From Aromatoleum anaerobium (GTDB lineage Bacteria; Pseudomonadota; Gammaproteobacteria; Burkholderiales; Rhodocyclaceae): a stretch of DNA of 64,000 nucleotides. Made by a program: the position numbers and the translations under genes. Location of the stretch: NCBI RefSeq assembly GCF_012910705.2, contig NZ_WTVG02000035.1, positions 124,001-188,000 of the forward strand, given 5' to 3'. The notes under the pieces are model-generated. The model worked only from the letters and a program-made list of their open reading frames with translations. It had not been told where the DNA came from and searched no databases. Shown here piece by piece: positions 9,155 to 17,816 of this stretch; the stretch's first letter is position 1; each line of letters begins with the position of its first letter.

Positions 9155-10054
9155 ATGCATACCCCACTCCGCCGACTCCCGCCGCTCGATCCGCTGCGCG
9201 GCTTCGTCGCCGCCGCGCGGCACCTGAGCTTCACGCGCGCCGCAGAGGAACTGTTCCTGACCCAGTCGGCAATCAGCCGGCAGGTGCAGGCGCTGGAGGA
9301 CGCCCTCGGAGTGCGGCTGTTCGTGCGCGGCGTGCGCACTCTGGCGCTGACCGCCGAAGGCGCCCGGCTCGCGCGTGCTGCGCAAGGCTGGCTGGACGAC
9401 TATGCCGCACTCGCCGACGCGCTGCGCGCGCACGGCCCGCGGCCGGTGACGGTGACGGCCACCATCGGCATTTCGGCGCTGTGGCTGGTACCGCGGCTGT
9501 CGCGTTTCCAGGCGCGCTACCCCGACATCGACGTACGCGTCGCGGCCAGCAACCGGGTGTTCGACCTGGAGCGCGAAGGTGTCGATCTGGCAGTGCGCTA
9601 TTGCGCCGACCGCGACGCGCCGGCCGGCGCCGAGCACCTGTTCGGCGAGTCGGTCGTGCCGGTCGCAAGCCCGGTGCTGGCCACGCGCCCGCTCGACGCC
9701 GCGACGCTCCCCGACACCGTGCTGCTCGACTTCGACGACCCGCGCTATCCGTGGCTGCGCTGGAGCGACTGGCTCGCGGCGATGGGACTGGAGCACGTGC
9801 GGCCACGCGCGGTGCTGGTATTCAACCACTACGACCAGCTCATCCAGGCAGCGGTCGCCGGCCAGGGCATCGCGATCGGCCGCGCCCAGCTGCTCGATCA
9901 GTTGCTCGCCGACGGCCGTCTGCAATGCGTCGGCGGCAGCCCGCGCGAGATTGCGCACCGCGGTTTCTGGCTCGTCACCGCAGCGGGGACGCCGCGCCCG
10001 GAGGTCGCGCGCTTTGCCGAGTGGCTGCGCGCAGAGGGCGCAGCCACGGCCTGA
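9155..10054 (+). CDS. LysR-type transcriptional regulator (GcvA-like)
   Basis: The product is about 299 residues. Residues 12-70 are the LysR winged HTH (LRGFVAAARHLSFTRAAEEL, TQSAISRQVQALEDALGVRL). Residues about 95-295 are the periplasmic-binding-like effector domain. The GcvA subgroup is suggested by PPLDPLRGF at the start and by VDLAVRYCAD. The ATG at 9155 fits the family N-terminus better than the in-frame start further upstream. It is divergent from the DUF2917 gene, with a 128-bp shared intergenic region that probably carries its operator. Its effector is unknown. Confidence 0.88.
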   Translation: MHTPLRRLPPLDPLRGFVAAARHLSFTRAAEELFLTQSAISRQVQALEDALGVRLFVRGVRTLALTAEGARLARAAQGWLDDYAALADALRAHGPRPVTVTATIGISALWLVPRLSRFQARYPDIDVRVAASNRVFDLEREGVDLAVRYCADRDAPAGAEHLFGESVVPVASPVLATRPLDAATLPDTVLLDFDDPRYPWLRWSDWLAAMGLEHVRPRAVLVFNHYDQLIQAAVAGQGIAIGRAQLLDQLLADGRLQCVGGSPREIAHRGFWLVTAAGTPRPEVARFAEWLRAEGAATA

Positions 10055-10074
10055 GGCCGCTGCAGGCGGGGCGC

Positions 10075-10971
10075 TCAGCGCGCCGGCGACGGGCGATTCG
10101 CGATCCAGATGCCGGCGCCGACGAGCGCGAGCGCGGCGAACACCGCCGGCGTCAGCGCCTCGCCGAGCAGGATGCCGCCGGCGAGCACGCCCATCACCGG
10201 CGTCAGGAACGAGAACGACGACAGCCGCGTCGCCGGATACTGGCTGATCAGCCAGAACCATGCGACGTAGCTCGCGGCGGCGACGACAACGGTCTGGAAT
10301 GCGAGGCTCGCCCACACCATCGCCGTCGGCGCGAACACGCCGGGCTCGCCGAACGCGAGCGACAGCAGCGGCAGCACCAGCGCCGAGACGCCCAATTGAT
10401 ACAGCAGCGTCTTTTCGGCCGGCACGCGGATCAGCGGACTGACCTTGACGGTCAGCGTGGTCGCGGCCCACATGCTCGCGGCGAGCAGCATCATCAGGTC
10501 GCCGATCCAGGCGCGGCCGGACCCGAGCAGCAGGCTCTCGCCAAACAGCGTCAGCACACCGAGGAACGCCAGCGCCATGCCTGCCCACTGCGCGCGACGC
10601 ATGCGCTCGTGCGGCAGCAGCCACACTGCGCCGAGCGCGACGAAGAACGGCGCGGTGTACAGGAAGATCACGCCGCGCGACGCAGTCGTGAATTCGAGCG
10701 CCCAGAAGATCAGCGCGAACTCGCCGGCGAACAGCAGACCGGCGACGAGGCCCGGCGCGAGCGTTCCGTCCGACGACCACAGCTTCACGCCGCGCGCGCT
10801 CGCCCACGCCCACACCAGCGCCGTCGCGCCGAGCGAGCGCAGACCGGCCTGCCATACCGGCGAAATGCCCGCATTGGCAAGCTTGATCGCGACCTGCTGC
10901 AATCCCCACACGGTGCACAGCAGCACCATCAGTCCCATGGCGAAGCGATCGAGATGCGGGCGAGGGGGCAT
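10075..10971 (-). CDS. EamA/DMT-family membrane transporter
   Basis: The 298-residue protein has ten predicted hydrophobic helices arranged as two EamA repeats. The first repeat begins with GLMVLLCTVWGLQQVAIKLA and the second with LLLGSGRAWIGDLMMLLAAS; the last is FLTPVMGVLAGGILLGEALT. DMT transporters export small metabolites such as amino acids. The substrate cannot be read from the sequence. I chose the ATG at 10971 because it lies just before the first helix; the longer frame is a shadow of the neighbouring apbE gene. It follows apbE on the same strand with a gap of only 7 bp, so it may belong to the gshA-gshB-apbE transcript. Confidence 0.9.
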   Translation of the reverse strand: MPPRPHLDRFAMGLMVLLCTVWGLQQVAIKLANAGISPVWQAGLRSLGATALVWAWASARGVKLWSSDGTLAPGLVAGLLFAGEFALIFWALEFTTASRGVIFLYTAPFFVALGAVWLLPHERMRRAQWAGMALAFLGVLTLFGESLLLGSGRAWIGDLMMLLAASMWAATTLTVKVSPLIRVPAEKTLLYQLGVSALVLPLLSLAFGEPGVFAPTAMVWASLAFQTVVVAAASYVAWFWLISQYPATRLSSFSFLTPVMGVLAGGILLGEALTPAVFAALALVGAGIWIANRPSPAR

Positions 10972-10978
10972 GATCAAC

Positions 10979-12034
10979 CTATTCGACGACAGTGACTCCG
11001 GGCGTGCCGGAGGGGAACTGGAGGCGGGCGCGCAGCGCGCGGGTGACTTCGATGCGGCCGTCGGCGGTGACGCGCAGCGCATGATCGATATCGTAGCGGC
11101 GGGTGTATTCGCGCCAGTCGTCGCCGGCGATGAAGGCGGGCTTGCTCGCCGCGTCCGACAGCGTGCCGGCGTCCTCGCGCGGCGTGACCAGCACCGTCAG
11201 CGACTGGCTGCCGGTCGCGGGCATGCCGGTGCGCGGATCGAGCAGATGCGAATAACGTCGCCCCTCGAGTTCGAAATAGCGCTGATAGTCGCCCGACGTC
11301 CCGATCGCCTCGCCGTCGTACAGTGGCAGTGTCGCGAGCGGTTGCGGCTCGCGCGGATGCTGCAGTCCGAGGCGCCACGGCGCATCGCCTTTCTTGCCGA
11401 GCGCCATGACATTGCCGCCGATATTGACGAGCGCGTTGTCGATGCCCTTGTCGCGCAGGATCGCGACTGCGCGGTCGAGTGCGTAGCCTTTCGCGTAACC
11501 GCCCAGATCGAGCTGCACGACCGGATTGCGGCTCTCGACGCGATTGCCGGTGATGACGAGGTCCGACATGCGCGGCCGCGCTTCGAGCACCGTGCCCAGC
11601 GCGGCCGCATCGGGCAGGCGCGGCGCGAATTCGTCGGCGTGGAAGCCCCACAGGCCGATCAGCGCGCCCATCGCCGGGTTGAACAGTCCGTCGCCGGCAG
11701 CGGACAGGCGTTGCGCGTCGGTCAGCATCGCGGCGAGCTCGTCGGACACCGTAGCGGCCTCGCTGCGCGCGATGGCCTCGTTCAGCGCCGTCAGTTCGGA
11801 AGGCTGCCACGCGTGGTAGGCGCGGTGCAGGCGGTCGAACTCCTGCAGCACCGCGCCCATCGCCTCCGCCGCGGCCTCGTGCGGTTCGCCGTATACGGTG
11901 AGATCGACGCGCGTGCCGAACACATAGGCTTCCTGGTGGAAGAGCTGCGGCTGCGTGCACGCGCCGAGGAGCACGACGCACCACAGGGCGACCCAAGCCG
12001 CGCCGAGGCGACCAAGCGCGTGCCACCGGCGCAT
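10979..12034 (-). CDS. apbE: FAD:protein FMN transferase (ApbE family lipoprotein)
   Basis: The 351-residue protein begins with a lipoprotein signal (WVALWCVVLLGACTQ, lipobox LGAC), so it is anchored in the membrane facing the periplasm. ApbE enzymes attach FMN covalently to Thr or Ser of target flavoproteins. Family motifs are visible: FNPAMGALIGLWGFH, DLGGYAKGYALDRA, NIGGNVMALG, and RYSHLLDPRTGMPA with the metal-binding region around LSDAASKPAF. The ATG at 12034 shares one base with the gshB stop (TGATG), so translation is coupled. No RnfC/NqrC substrate is encoded in the window, so its client is unknown. Confidence 0.9.
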   Translation of the reverse strand: MRRWHALGRLGAAWVALWCVVLLGACTQPQLFHQEAYVFGTRVDLTVYGEPHEAAAEAMGAVLQEFDRLHRAYHAWQPSELTALNEAIARSEAATVSDELAAMLTDAQRLSAAGDGLFNPAMGALIGLWGFHADEFAPRLPDAAALGTVLEARPRMSDLVITGNRVESRNPVVQLDLGGYAKGYALDRAVAILRDKGIDNALVNIGGNVMALGKKGDAPWRLGLQHPREPQPLATLPLYDGEAIGTSGDYQRYFELEGRRYSHLLDPRTGMPATGSQSLTVLVTPREDAGTLSDAASKPAFIAGDDWREYTRRYDIDHALRVTADGRIEVTRALRARLQFPSGTPGVTVVE

Positions 12035-13044
12035 CAGGCGCAGGCCTGTTCGAGCTTGTCGACGAACAGCCCGGCGACCGGAAAACCGGTCTGCGCGGCG
12101 ATCTCGACGAAGCACGTCGGGCTCGTGACGTTGATCTCGGTCAGGTGGCCGCCGATGACGTCGAGGCCGACGACCATCAGGCCGCGCTGCCACAGGACCG
12201 GTGCAAGGAATTCGGCGATCTCGCGCTCGCGGCCGGTCAGCGGCATCGCCACGCCGCGCCCGCCGGCGGCGAGGTTGCCGCGCGTCTCGCCGGGTTTCGG
12301 GATGCGCGCGAGTGCGTACGGCACGACGTCGCCGCCGATGATCAGCACGCGCTTGTCGCCGTCGGCGATCGCCGGCAGATAGCGCTGCGCCATGATGGTG
12401 CGCGCGCCTTCGTGCGTCAGCGTCTCGACGATGACGTTGCGGTTCGGATCGTCGGCACGCACGCGGAAGATCTGGCTGCCGCCCATGCCGTCGAGCGGCT
12501 TGAGGATCACGTCGCCGAGCTCGTCGATGAACGCGTCGATATCGGCGGCGTCGCGCGCGACCAGCGTCGTCGCGGTGAACTGCGGGAATTCGGTGATCGC
12601 GATCTTTTCCGAATGGTCGCGGATCGCGCGCGGATCGTTGAACACGCGCGCCCCGCCGGCGACCGCGCGTTCGAGCAGCCACGATGCGGCGATGTATTCG
12701 AAGTCGAACGGCGGGTCCTGGCGCATCACGACGGCGTCGAACGCGGTGAGCGGCAGCGACGCCTCGTCGCCCGCTTCGTACCAGCCGCGCTCGTCGGCAC
12801 GGGTGTGGATCGCGTGGCTGCGCGCGGCGACCACGCCCTCGCGCCACGTCAGCGCCTCGCGCTGGATCGCCGATACGCGGTGACCGCGCGCCGCGGCCTC
12901 GCGCATCATCGCGATGCTCGAATCCTTGTAGGCCTTGAGGCCGTGCAGCGGGTCGAGGATGAAGGCAAGGTTCAGCGGGCGCGACGGCCGCACTTTGGGC
13001 TCAGGCACCGGGCGCTCGCCGGGAATCCGATCGGGGCAGCTCAT
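12034..13044 (-). CDS. gshB: Glutathione synthase
   Basis: The 336-residue ATP-grasp enzyme joins gamma-glutamylcysteine and glycine in the cytoplasm. It tracks E. coli GshB along its length, with motifs DSSIAMMREAAARGH, MRQDPPFDFEYI, ILKPLDGMGGSQIFRV, YLPAIADGDKRVL, RIPKPGETRGNLAAGGRG and LTEINVTSPTC. The N-terminus has about 20 extra Pro/Arg-rich residues before the conserved LAFILDPLHGL, so a later start is possible, but the ATG at 13044 abuts the gshA stop directly. It forms a tight operon with gshA and apbE. Confidence 0.95.
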   Translation of the reverse strand: MSCPDRIPGERPVPEPKVRPSRPLNLAFILDPLHGLKAYKDSSIAMMREAAARGHRVSAIQREALTWREGVVAARSHAIHTRADERGWYEAGDEASLPLTAFDAVVMRQDPPFDFEYIAASWLLERAVAGGARVFNDPRAIRDHSEKIAITEFPQFTATTLVARDAADIDAFIDELGDVILKPLDGMGGSQIFRVRADDPNRNVIVETLTHEGARTIMAQRYLPAIADGDKRVLIIGGDVVPYALARIPKPGETRGNLAAGGRGVAMPLTGREREIAEFLAPVLWQRGLMVVGLDVIGGHLTEINVTSPTCFVEIAAQTGFPVAGLFVDKLEQACA

Positions 13045-14340
13045 TCACGCCGCCAGTTCGGCTTCGGCCGGCATCGTTTCCTCGATCTCGATCGAGGCCG
13101 CGAGCAGCGCGAGCCGGGCGACGACGCCGTACGCGTAGAACCGGTTCGGCGCCGCGTCCGGGCCCTGGCGGCAGTCGGGCAGCGAGCAGCAGGTCTCGAA
13201 CGCCAGCGGCTTGAAGTGCATGCCCGGCGCGTTGAGGTTCTCGTCGCGCGCGCGCTCGGTGTGCACGCGGTAGAAGCCGCCCACGACGTAGTGGTCCATC
13301 ATGTAGACGACCGGCTCGGCGACCGCGTCGTCGACGGTCTCGAAGGTATGCACGCCTTCCTGGATGATGACCTCGTGCACTTCGAGGCCTTCCTTGACGA
13401 CGCTCATCTTGTTGCGCTGGCGGCGGTTCAGGCCGCGCACTTCGGACGCGTCCCGCACCGTCATGACGCCCATGCCGTAAGTGCCGGCATCGGCTTTGAC
13501 GACGACGAACGGCGTCTCGGTGACTTCGTATTCGCGGTATTTCTCGCGGATGCGCGCGAGCAGCGCGTCGACCTCGTCGGCAAGGCGTTCCTCGCCGGTG
13601 CGTTCGTGGAAGTCGATCTGGCTGCACACGCCGAATTCGGGGTTGATGCGCCACGGGTCGATGCCGATGACTGCGGCGAAATCGCGCGCGACACGGTCAT
13701 AGACGGCAGCGTGGATCGACTTGCGGCGCACATGCCAGCCCGCATGCAGCGGCGGGATCAGCCACTGGTCGTCGAGTCCCTTGAGAATCGGCGGCACGCC
13801 GCCCGACAGGTCATTGTTCAGCAGCACCGCGCACGGCTCGAAATCGGCGAGGCCGATGCGCGCGCCACGTCGTTCCAGCGGCTCGAGCGTCAGCGTGCTG
13901 CCGTTCGCCAGCTCCAGCGTCGTCGGGGCAGTGATCTCGGGCAGCAGCGAGCCGAGGCGCACGTCGAGCCCGGTGAGCTGCAGCACCGACACCAGCTTGG
14001 CGACGTTCTGCAGGTAGAACTGGTTGCGCGTGTGGTTTTCCGGGATCAGCAGCAGTTGCCGCGCATCGGGGCAGATGCGCTCGATCGCCGCCTGCGCCGC
14101 CTGCACGCACAGCGGCATGAAGGCGTCGTTGAGGTTGTTGAAGCCGCCCGGGAACAGGTTCAGGTCCACCGGCGCGAGCTTGAAACCGGAGTTGCGCAGA
14201 TCCGTCGAGCCGTAGAACGGCGGCAGGTGGTCCTGCCACTGCACGCGCATCCAGCGCTCGATTTCCGTCGCGTGGTCGAGGAATCGCTTTTCCAGTTCCA
14301 AAAGCGGGCCGGTCAACGCGGTAGTCAGATGAGGAACCAT
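13045..14340 (-). CDS. gshA: Glutamate-cysteine ligase (proteobacterial GshA type)
   Basis: The 431-residue protein belongs to the glutamate-cysteine ligase family of beta- and gammaproteobacteria that is distinct from E. coli GshA. Characteristic stretches are PPFYGSTDLRNSGFKLAPVD, NLFPGGFNNLND, LLIPENHTRNQFYLQNV, KADAGTYGMGVM and VIIQEGVHTFETVDD. It catalyses the first and controlling step of glutathione synthesis. I chose the ATG at 14340 (MVPHLTTAL) over an upstream in-frame start because it has GAGG-like bases before it and fits the family. Its stop touches the gshB start (TGAATG). Confidence 0.92.
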   Translation of the reverse strand: MVPHLTTALTGPLLELEKRFLDHATEIERWMRVQWQDHLPPFYGSTDLRNSGFKLAPVDLNLFPGGFNNLNDAFMPLCVQAAQAAIERICPDARQLLLIPENHTRNQFYLQNVAKLVSVLQLTGLDVRLGSLLPEITAPTTLELANGSTLTLEPLERRGARIGLADFEPCAVLLNNDLSGGVPPILKGLDDQWLIPPLHAGWHVRRKSIHAAVYDRVARDFAAVIGIDPWRINPEFGVCSQIDFHERTGEERLADEVDALLARIREKYREYEVTETPFVVVKADAGTYGMGVMTVRDASEVRGLNRRQRNKMSVVKEGLEVHEVIIQEGVHTFETVDDAVAEPVVYMMDHYVVGGFYRVHTERARDENLNAPGMHFKPLAFETCCSLPDCRQGPDAAPNRFYAYGVVARLALLAASIEIEETMPAEAELAA

Positions 14341-14434
14341 GAGCTTTTCTCGGGAAAGTCCGCGGGCGGACGTGCCGCGGCAAGTGAATTGCAAACAATA
14401 TTACACCAGCCGGTGTAGCGTGCTCCCACGCCAC

Positions 14435-15664
14435 TCAGACCGCGGCGAAGGCCCGGAAGTGCTCCGGCAGCGGCGCGTTCTCGAGGCTGCGCTGCGAAAA
14501 GAGGAAGCGGCCATCGCAGACGAAGCCCAGATCGGCCCAGTCGACGTCGTTCAGCGCATCGCGGAAAGCCGCGATATCGATGTCCGCGCGGCGCGGGAAA
14601 ACCGCCAGCACCGCGCCGTCGTAATGGCGGCATTCGTGCAGGAAGAACGGCCGTGGCGTGCGCGTGCGGCCATTGACGTACACGCGCGGCTGCTCCGACT
14701 GATGGTAGCCGCGCCCCCAGTGCCACCAGTTCGACTCGTCGAAAGGCTGGACGCGGCGCGCGATCAGCCGCGTCTTGTGCGCGAGCAGCGCCGGCGGGGG
14801 CGGTTCACCCGGCGCGATCCACAGCATGCGGCGCGTCTCGCCGGTCCTGACCGTCGCCGAGCAGACGAAATCGCGGTTCGCACCCGCCGCGCCGGCGTAC
14901 AGGTCGTCCGCGCCCGACACTGCGCCGACCTTGACGAACGCGACGTTCGAGAGCCGCAATGGATAGTCGCCGCGCGCGAACATCAGGTGCCCGGCGCATT
15001 CGATGAGGTGGCGGACCTCCCAGCGCGGCGCGGCGAGGGCCGCGGCAAGGCGGTCGGCGACGCCGATCTGCGCGTAGCGCATGCCGCGCGCGAAGCAGTC
15101 CTTCTCGAAGCGCCAGACCAGGCAGTTCGGCACCGCGTCGTCGAACACCCGCGCGTCGCCCAGTTCGATCGCCTCGGTGATCGTGCCGGCGGCGAACAGC
15201 AGCCGGTTGAGCTTCACGGCGGAGGTTCCCTTGAGGAAGTCGCGCGGCGTGATGAAGATCAGCTCGCCGCCCGGCGCAAGATGGCGCACGCACTTCTCGA
15301 TGAAGAACAGGTACAGGTTCGAGCGCCCGTCGAAATGTTCCGCGTGCAGCAGCTGTCGCGTCGCCGGCGGAATGTCCTGGAAGCGCACGTAGGGCGGATT
15401 GCCGATGATGGTGTCGAAGCGCTCGGCGACCGGATAGGCGAAGAAATCCTCGTTCAGCGCGCCCGGCGGACAGTGTGCGCGATCGAACTCGATGCCCACC
15501 GCGCCGGGCAGGTGGCGCAGGAACGCGCCGTCGCCGCACGCCGGCTCGAGCACGCGGCCGCGATTGCGCCGCAGCGCGAGCATCGCCTGCACGACCGGCT
15601 CCGGCGTGAACACCTGGCCGAGCGCGGCGACGTCACGCAGGCCGAGTTCGAGCTGCACGCTCAT
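14435..15664 (-). CDS. N6-adenine DNA methyltransferase, orphan, with TaqI-like C-terminus
   Basis: The 409-residue protein has the AdoMet-binding motif I (VLEPACGDGAFL, about residues 37-48) and the catalytic motif IV (IGNPPYVRF, about 85-93) of gamma-class N6-adenine methyltransferases. It also has the downstream PRDFLKGTSAVKLN segment. The C-terminal half resembles a TaqI/Eco57I-like target-recognition region (ESNWWHWGRGYHQSEQPRVY). No restriction endonuclease gene is next to it. I chose the ATG at 15664 (MSVQLELGLRDVAALGQVFT) because it lies immediately before the conserved GQVFTP. It may modify host DNA without restriction, or be a remnant of an R-M system. Confidence 0.87.
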   Translation of the reverse strand: MSVQLELGLRDVAALGQVFTPEPVVQAMLALRRNRGRVLEPACGDGAFLRHLPGAVGIEFDRAHCPPGALNEDFFAYPVAERFDTIIGNPPYVRFQDIPPATRQLLHAEHFDGRSNLYLFFIEKCVRHLAPGGELIFITPRDFLKGTSAVKLNRLLFAAGTITEAIELGDARVFDDAVPNCLVWRFEKDCFARGMRYAQIGVADRLAAALAAPRWEVRHLIECAGHLMFARGDYPLRLSNVAFVKVGAVSGADDLYAGAAGANRDFVCSATVRTGETRRMLWIAPGEPPPPALLAHKTRLIARRVQPFDESNWWHWGRGYHQSEQPRVYVNGRTRTPRPFFLHECRHYDGAVLAVFPRRADIDIAAFRDALNDVDWADLGFVCDGRFLFSQRSLENAPLPEHFRAFAAV

Positions 15665-15874
15665 GCGCGGCAGTCCGCAGCGCCGGCGCGGACGCTTCCG
15701 CGGCGGGGTGGTTGCACGGGTTTCATCGGCATCCTCGGGCTCGTATCGGGAAACAGCAAAGCCTGCGAAGATAAACCGCCGCGCAGACCGACGCAACGCG
15801 CGGCGCCCGCGCGGAGGTCCGGGAGGGAACCGTCTTCCCCGCCGCACCTCTGACGTTCGATACCGGAGCCACGC

Positions 15875-16654
15875 ATGGGACTGACCGCTGCAGACATCGA
15901 AGACCTGCGCCGCGCGCGCGCGCTGCTCGAGAACCCCGGGCTGGCCGCGCGCATCAGCGACGTCGTCGGGTCACCGATCGAGCGCGGCTTCGGAATGCTG
16001 CCGAAGAGCTGGAACGCGGCGGTGATGAACGCCACGCGCAAGGCGATCGAGGCCGCGCTCGACGTCGCATTGCGCACACTGGACCCCGAACGGGCCGAGA
16101 CGACGTCGAACCGCTGGCACAAGCTCGCGGTGGGGACGACCGGCGCGGCGGGCGGCGCATTCGGCCTCGCGGCGCTGGCGATCGAGCTGCCGCTGTCGAC
16201 GACGATCATGCTGCGCTCGATCGCCGAGATCGCGCGCAGCGAGGGCGAAGACCTCGGCTCGGCCGAAGCGCGCCTGCAGTGCGTCCAGGTGCTGGCGCTG
16301 GGCGGGAAATCCGGTCATGACGACGCCGCGGAGACGGGATACTTCGCGGCGCGCGCGGCGATGGCGAAAGCCGTGTCGGAGGCCGCACGATACGCCGCGC
16401 AGCAGGGCGCGATCGCCCGTGGCGCGCCGGCGATCGTGCAGCTCATCACCCAGGTCGCGTCGCGTTTTTCGATCACCGTGTCGCAGAAAGTCGCGGCACA
16501 GGCGGTGCCGGTCGTCGGCGCGCTCGGCGGGGCGCTGATCAACACCTTGTTCATCGACCACTTCCAGGACATGGCCCGCGGCCACTTCATCGTGCGTCGC
16601 CTCGAACGGGTGCATGGTGCCGACCAAGTCAGGCTCGTCTATAAGGAACTGTGA
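15875..16654 (+). CDS. EcsC family protein
   Basis: The 259-residue protein matches the EcsC family: a helical N-terminus, a hydrophobic Gly/Ala-rich segment (GTTGAAGGAFGLAALAIELPL, about residues 87-107), then the family motif TTIMLRSIAEIARSEGEDL. A second hydrophobic stretch near the C-terminus (AQAVPVVGALGGALINTLFI) is also typical. The family is named after a Bacillus transporter-associated protein, and its molecular role is unclear. It probably associates with membranes. The DUF488 gene begins 60 bases downstream on the same strand. Confidence 0.88.
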   Translation: MGLTAADIEDLRRARALLENPGLAARISDVVGSPIERGFGMLPKSWNAAVMNATRKAIEAALDVALRTLDPERAETTSNRWHKLAVGTTGAAGGAFGLAALAIELPLSTTIMLRSIAEIARSEGEDLGSAEARLQCVQVLALGGKSGHDDAAETGYFAARAAMAKAVSEAARYAAQQGAIARGAPAIVQLITQVASRFSITVSQKVAAQAVPVVGALGGALINTLFIDHFQDMARGHFIVRRLERVHGADQVRLVYKEL

Positions 16655-16713
16655 AGCTCGCCACAGGCCGCGCCACCGGCGACAGTCCCGCGGCAACATA
16701 CGAGGAGGCAGCG

Positions 16714-17112
16714 ATGGTCGTTCGTATCGTGCGGCTCGGTACGCCGCGCGCCGCAGACGAAGGGTTGCGCATCGGGACTGTGCGCCGGCCTCCGCGCGGC
16801 GTACCGAAAGCCGAGTTCGCATCGCGCGACTGGTACGACGTCTGGTATCCGAACCTCGCGCCGAGCGTGGCGACGATGAAGATGGCGCAACACGCCAGCA
16901 CGCCCGCCGACTGGCAGGCTTTTGCCAGGCACTACCGCGCCGAGATGGTGACACCCGAGAACAGCCGTTCGCTCGACGTGCTCGCCGCGCTGTCGCACCA
17001 CGCGAACTTTTCCGTCGGCTGCTATTGCGCCGACGAGTCGCACTGCCATCGCTCGATTCTTCGCGCGCTGCTGGCCGAAAAAGGCGCGCGGGTGGATCCC
17101 CCCAGCTCCTGA
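16714..17112 (+). CDS. DUF488 family protein
   Basis: This is a soluble protein of about 132 residues with the DUF488 signatures DWYDVWYPNLAPS, a run of charged helices, and the C-terminal VGCYCADESHCHRSILRALL motif. The paired Cys/His residues suggest a metal or redox site, but the family has no proven reaction. The start at 16714 follows a strong Shine-Dalgarno sequence (GAGGAGG); the 21 codons upstream in the same frame are less family-like. It sits downstream of the EcsC gene and ends 184 bp before napE. Confidence 0.82.
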   Translation: MVVRIVRLGTPRAADEGLRIGTVRRPPRGVPKAEFASRDWYDVWYPNLAPSVATMKMAQHASTPADWQAFARHYRAEMVTPENSRSLDVLAALSHHANFSVGCYCADESHCHRSILRALLAEKGARVDPPSS

Positions 17113-17296
17113 ATCCTGCGCCTGCCCGGCTGAAAAACTTACCGGTTTCTTGCAGTCTTTTTGCAGTTTCTACCGCTCCGGGGCGATCACCGACGGCAGC
17201 GGCCGCGGGAACCGGCAGGCGGCCCCGGGTCCGCCGATTGCTGAAGCAAGATTCGCCGTCGTAGACGAATCCCGTTACCGGCTACCGGAGACCGTC

Positions 17297-17485
17297 ATGC
17301 CTGTGTCGCCTGTGTCGCAACCCCCTGCGTCGGCTCCTCCGCCTTCGACGCGGCAGGAAGAGCTGCGCAGCTTCCTGTTCCTCGCCGTCGTGACCGCGCC
17401 GGTGCTCGCCGTCATCGTCGTCGGCGGCTACGGTTTCCTCGTCTGGATGTACCAGCTGCTGTCCGGCCGGCTGCCGACGGCCTAG
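17297..17485 (+). CDS. napE: NapE, small membrane subunit of the periplasmic nitrate reductase operon
   Basis: The 62-residue protein has one long hydrophobic helix (FLFLAVVTAPVLAVIVVGGYGFLVW) after a short, proline-rich, charged N-terminus with the family segment RQEELRSFLFLAVV. NapE is a conserved membrane protein of nap operons with an undefined function. It is the first gene of the nap cluster, followed by napD after about 40 bp. The upstream 184 bp hold no obvious FNR or NarL box. I chose the ATG at 17297 because the longer frame upstream is not protein-like. Confidence 0.88.
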   Translation: MPVSPVSQPPASAPPPSTRQEELRSFLFLAVVTAPVLAVIVVGGYGFLVWMYQLLSGRLPTA

Positions 17486-17525
17486 TGTCGTGCCCCCGCA
17501 AGCTGCGATACCCGAAGTCCCCGCG

Positions 17526-17816
17526 ATGCCTGAAGTGCACATCGCCGGAATTCTCGTGCAGGCGCGCGCCGAGCGCGTCGCGAGCGTCACCGAGGCGATC
17601 CGCGCGCTGCCGGGGCTCGACGTTCCGGCCGTCGCGGCGGGCCGGCTGGTCGTCGTCAGCGAATGCGCGAGCGCCGCCGGGACGCTCGCGCTGATCGACT
17701 GCATCCGTGCCCTGCCCGGCGTGCTGAACGTCGCGCTGGTCTATCAGCACGCCGAAAGTGCCGGCGCGATGGAAGAGGAGGTGTCCGATGAAACTGACCC
17801 GCCGGGAGTTCATTAA
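17526..17816 (+). CDS. napD: NapD, chaperone for NapA
   Basis: NapD binds the twin-arginine signal of NapA and holds it in the cytoplasm until the cofactor is inserted. The product of about 96 residues has the ferredoxin-like NapD fold signature: [20 protein letters not shown] followed by [17 protein letters not shown] and [24 protein letters not shown] at 17490 would add 12 residues. I prefer the ATG at 17526 because known NapD proteins begin a few residues before the first strand. The end overlaps napA by 29 bp, indicating translational coupling. Confidence 0.9.
   Translation: MPEVHIAGILVQARAERVASVTEAIRALPGLDVPAVAAGRLVVVSECASAAGTLALIDCIRALPGVLNVALVYQHAESAGAMEEEVSDETDPPGVH

Noticed and set aside
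17113-17296. FNR/NNR-type box expected upstream of napE
   Set aside because: No convincing TTGAT-N4-ATCAA sequence could be found, so no regulator site is claimed.
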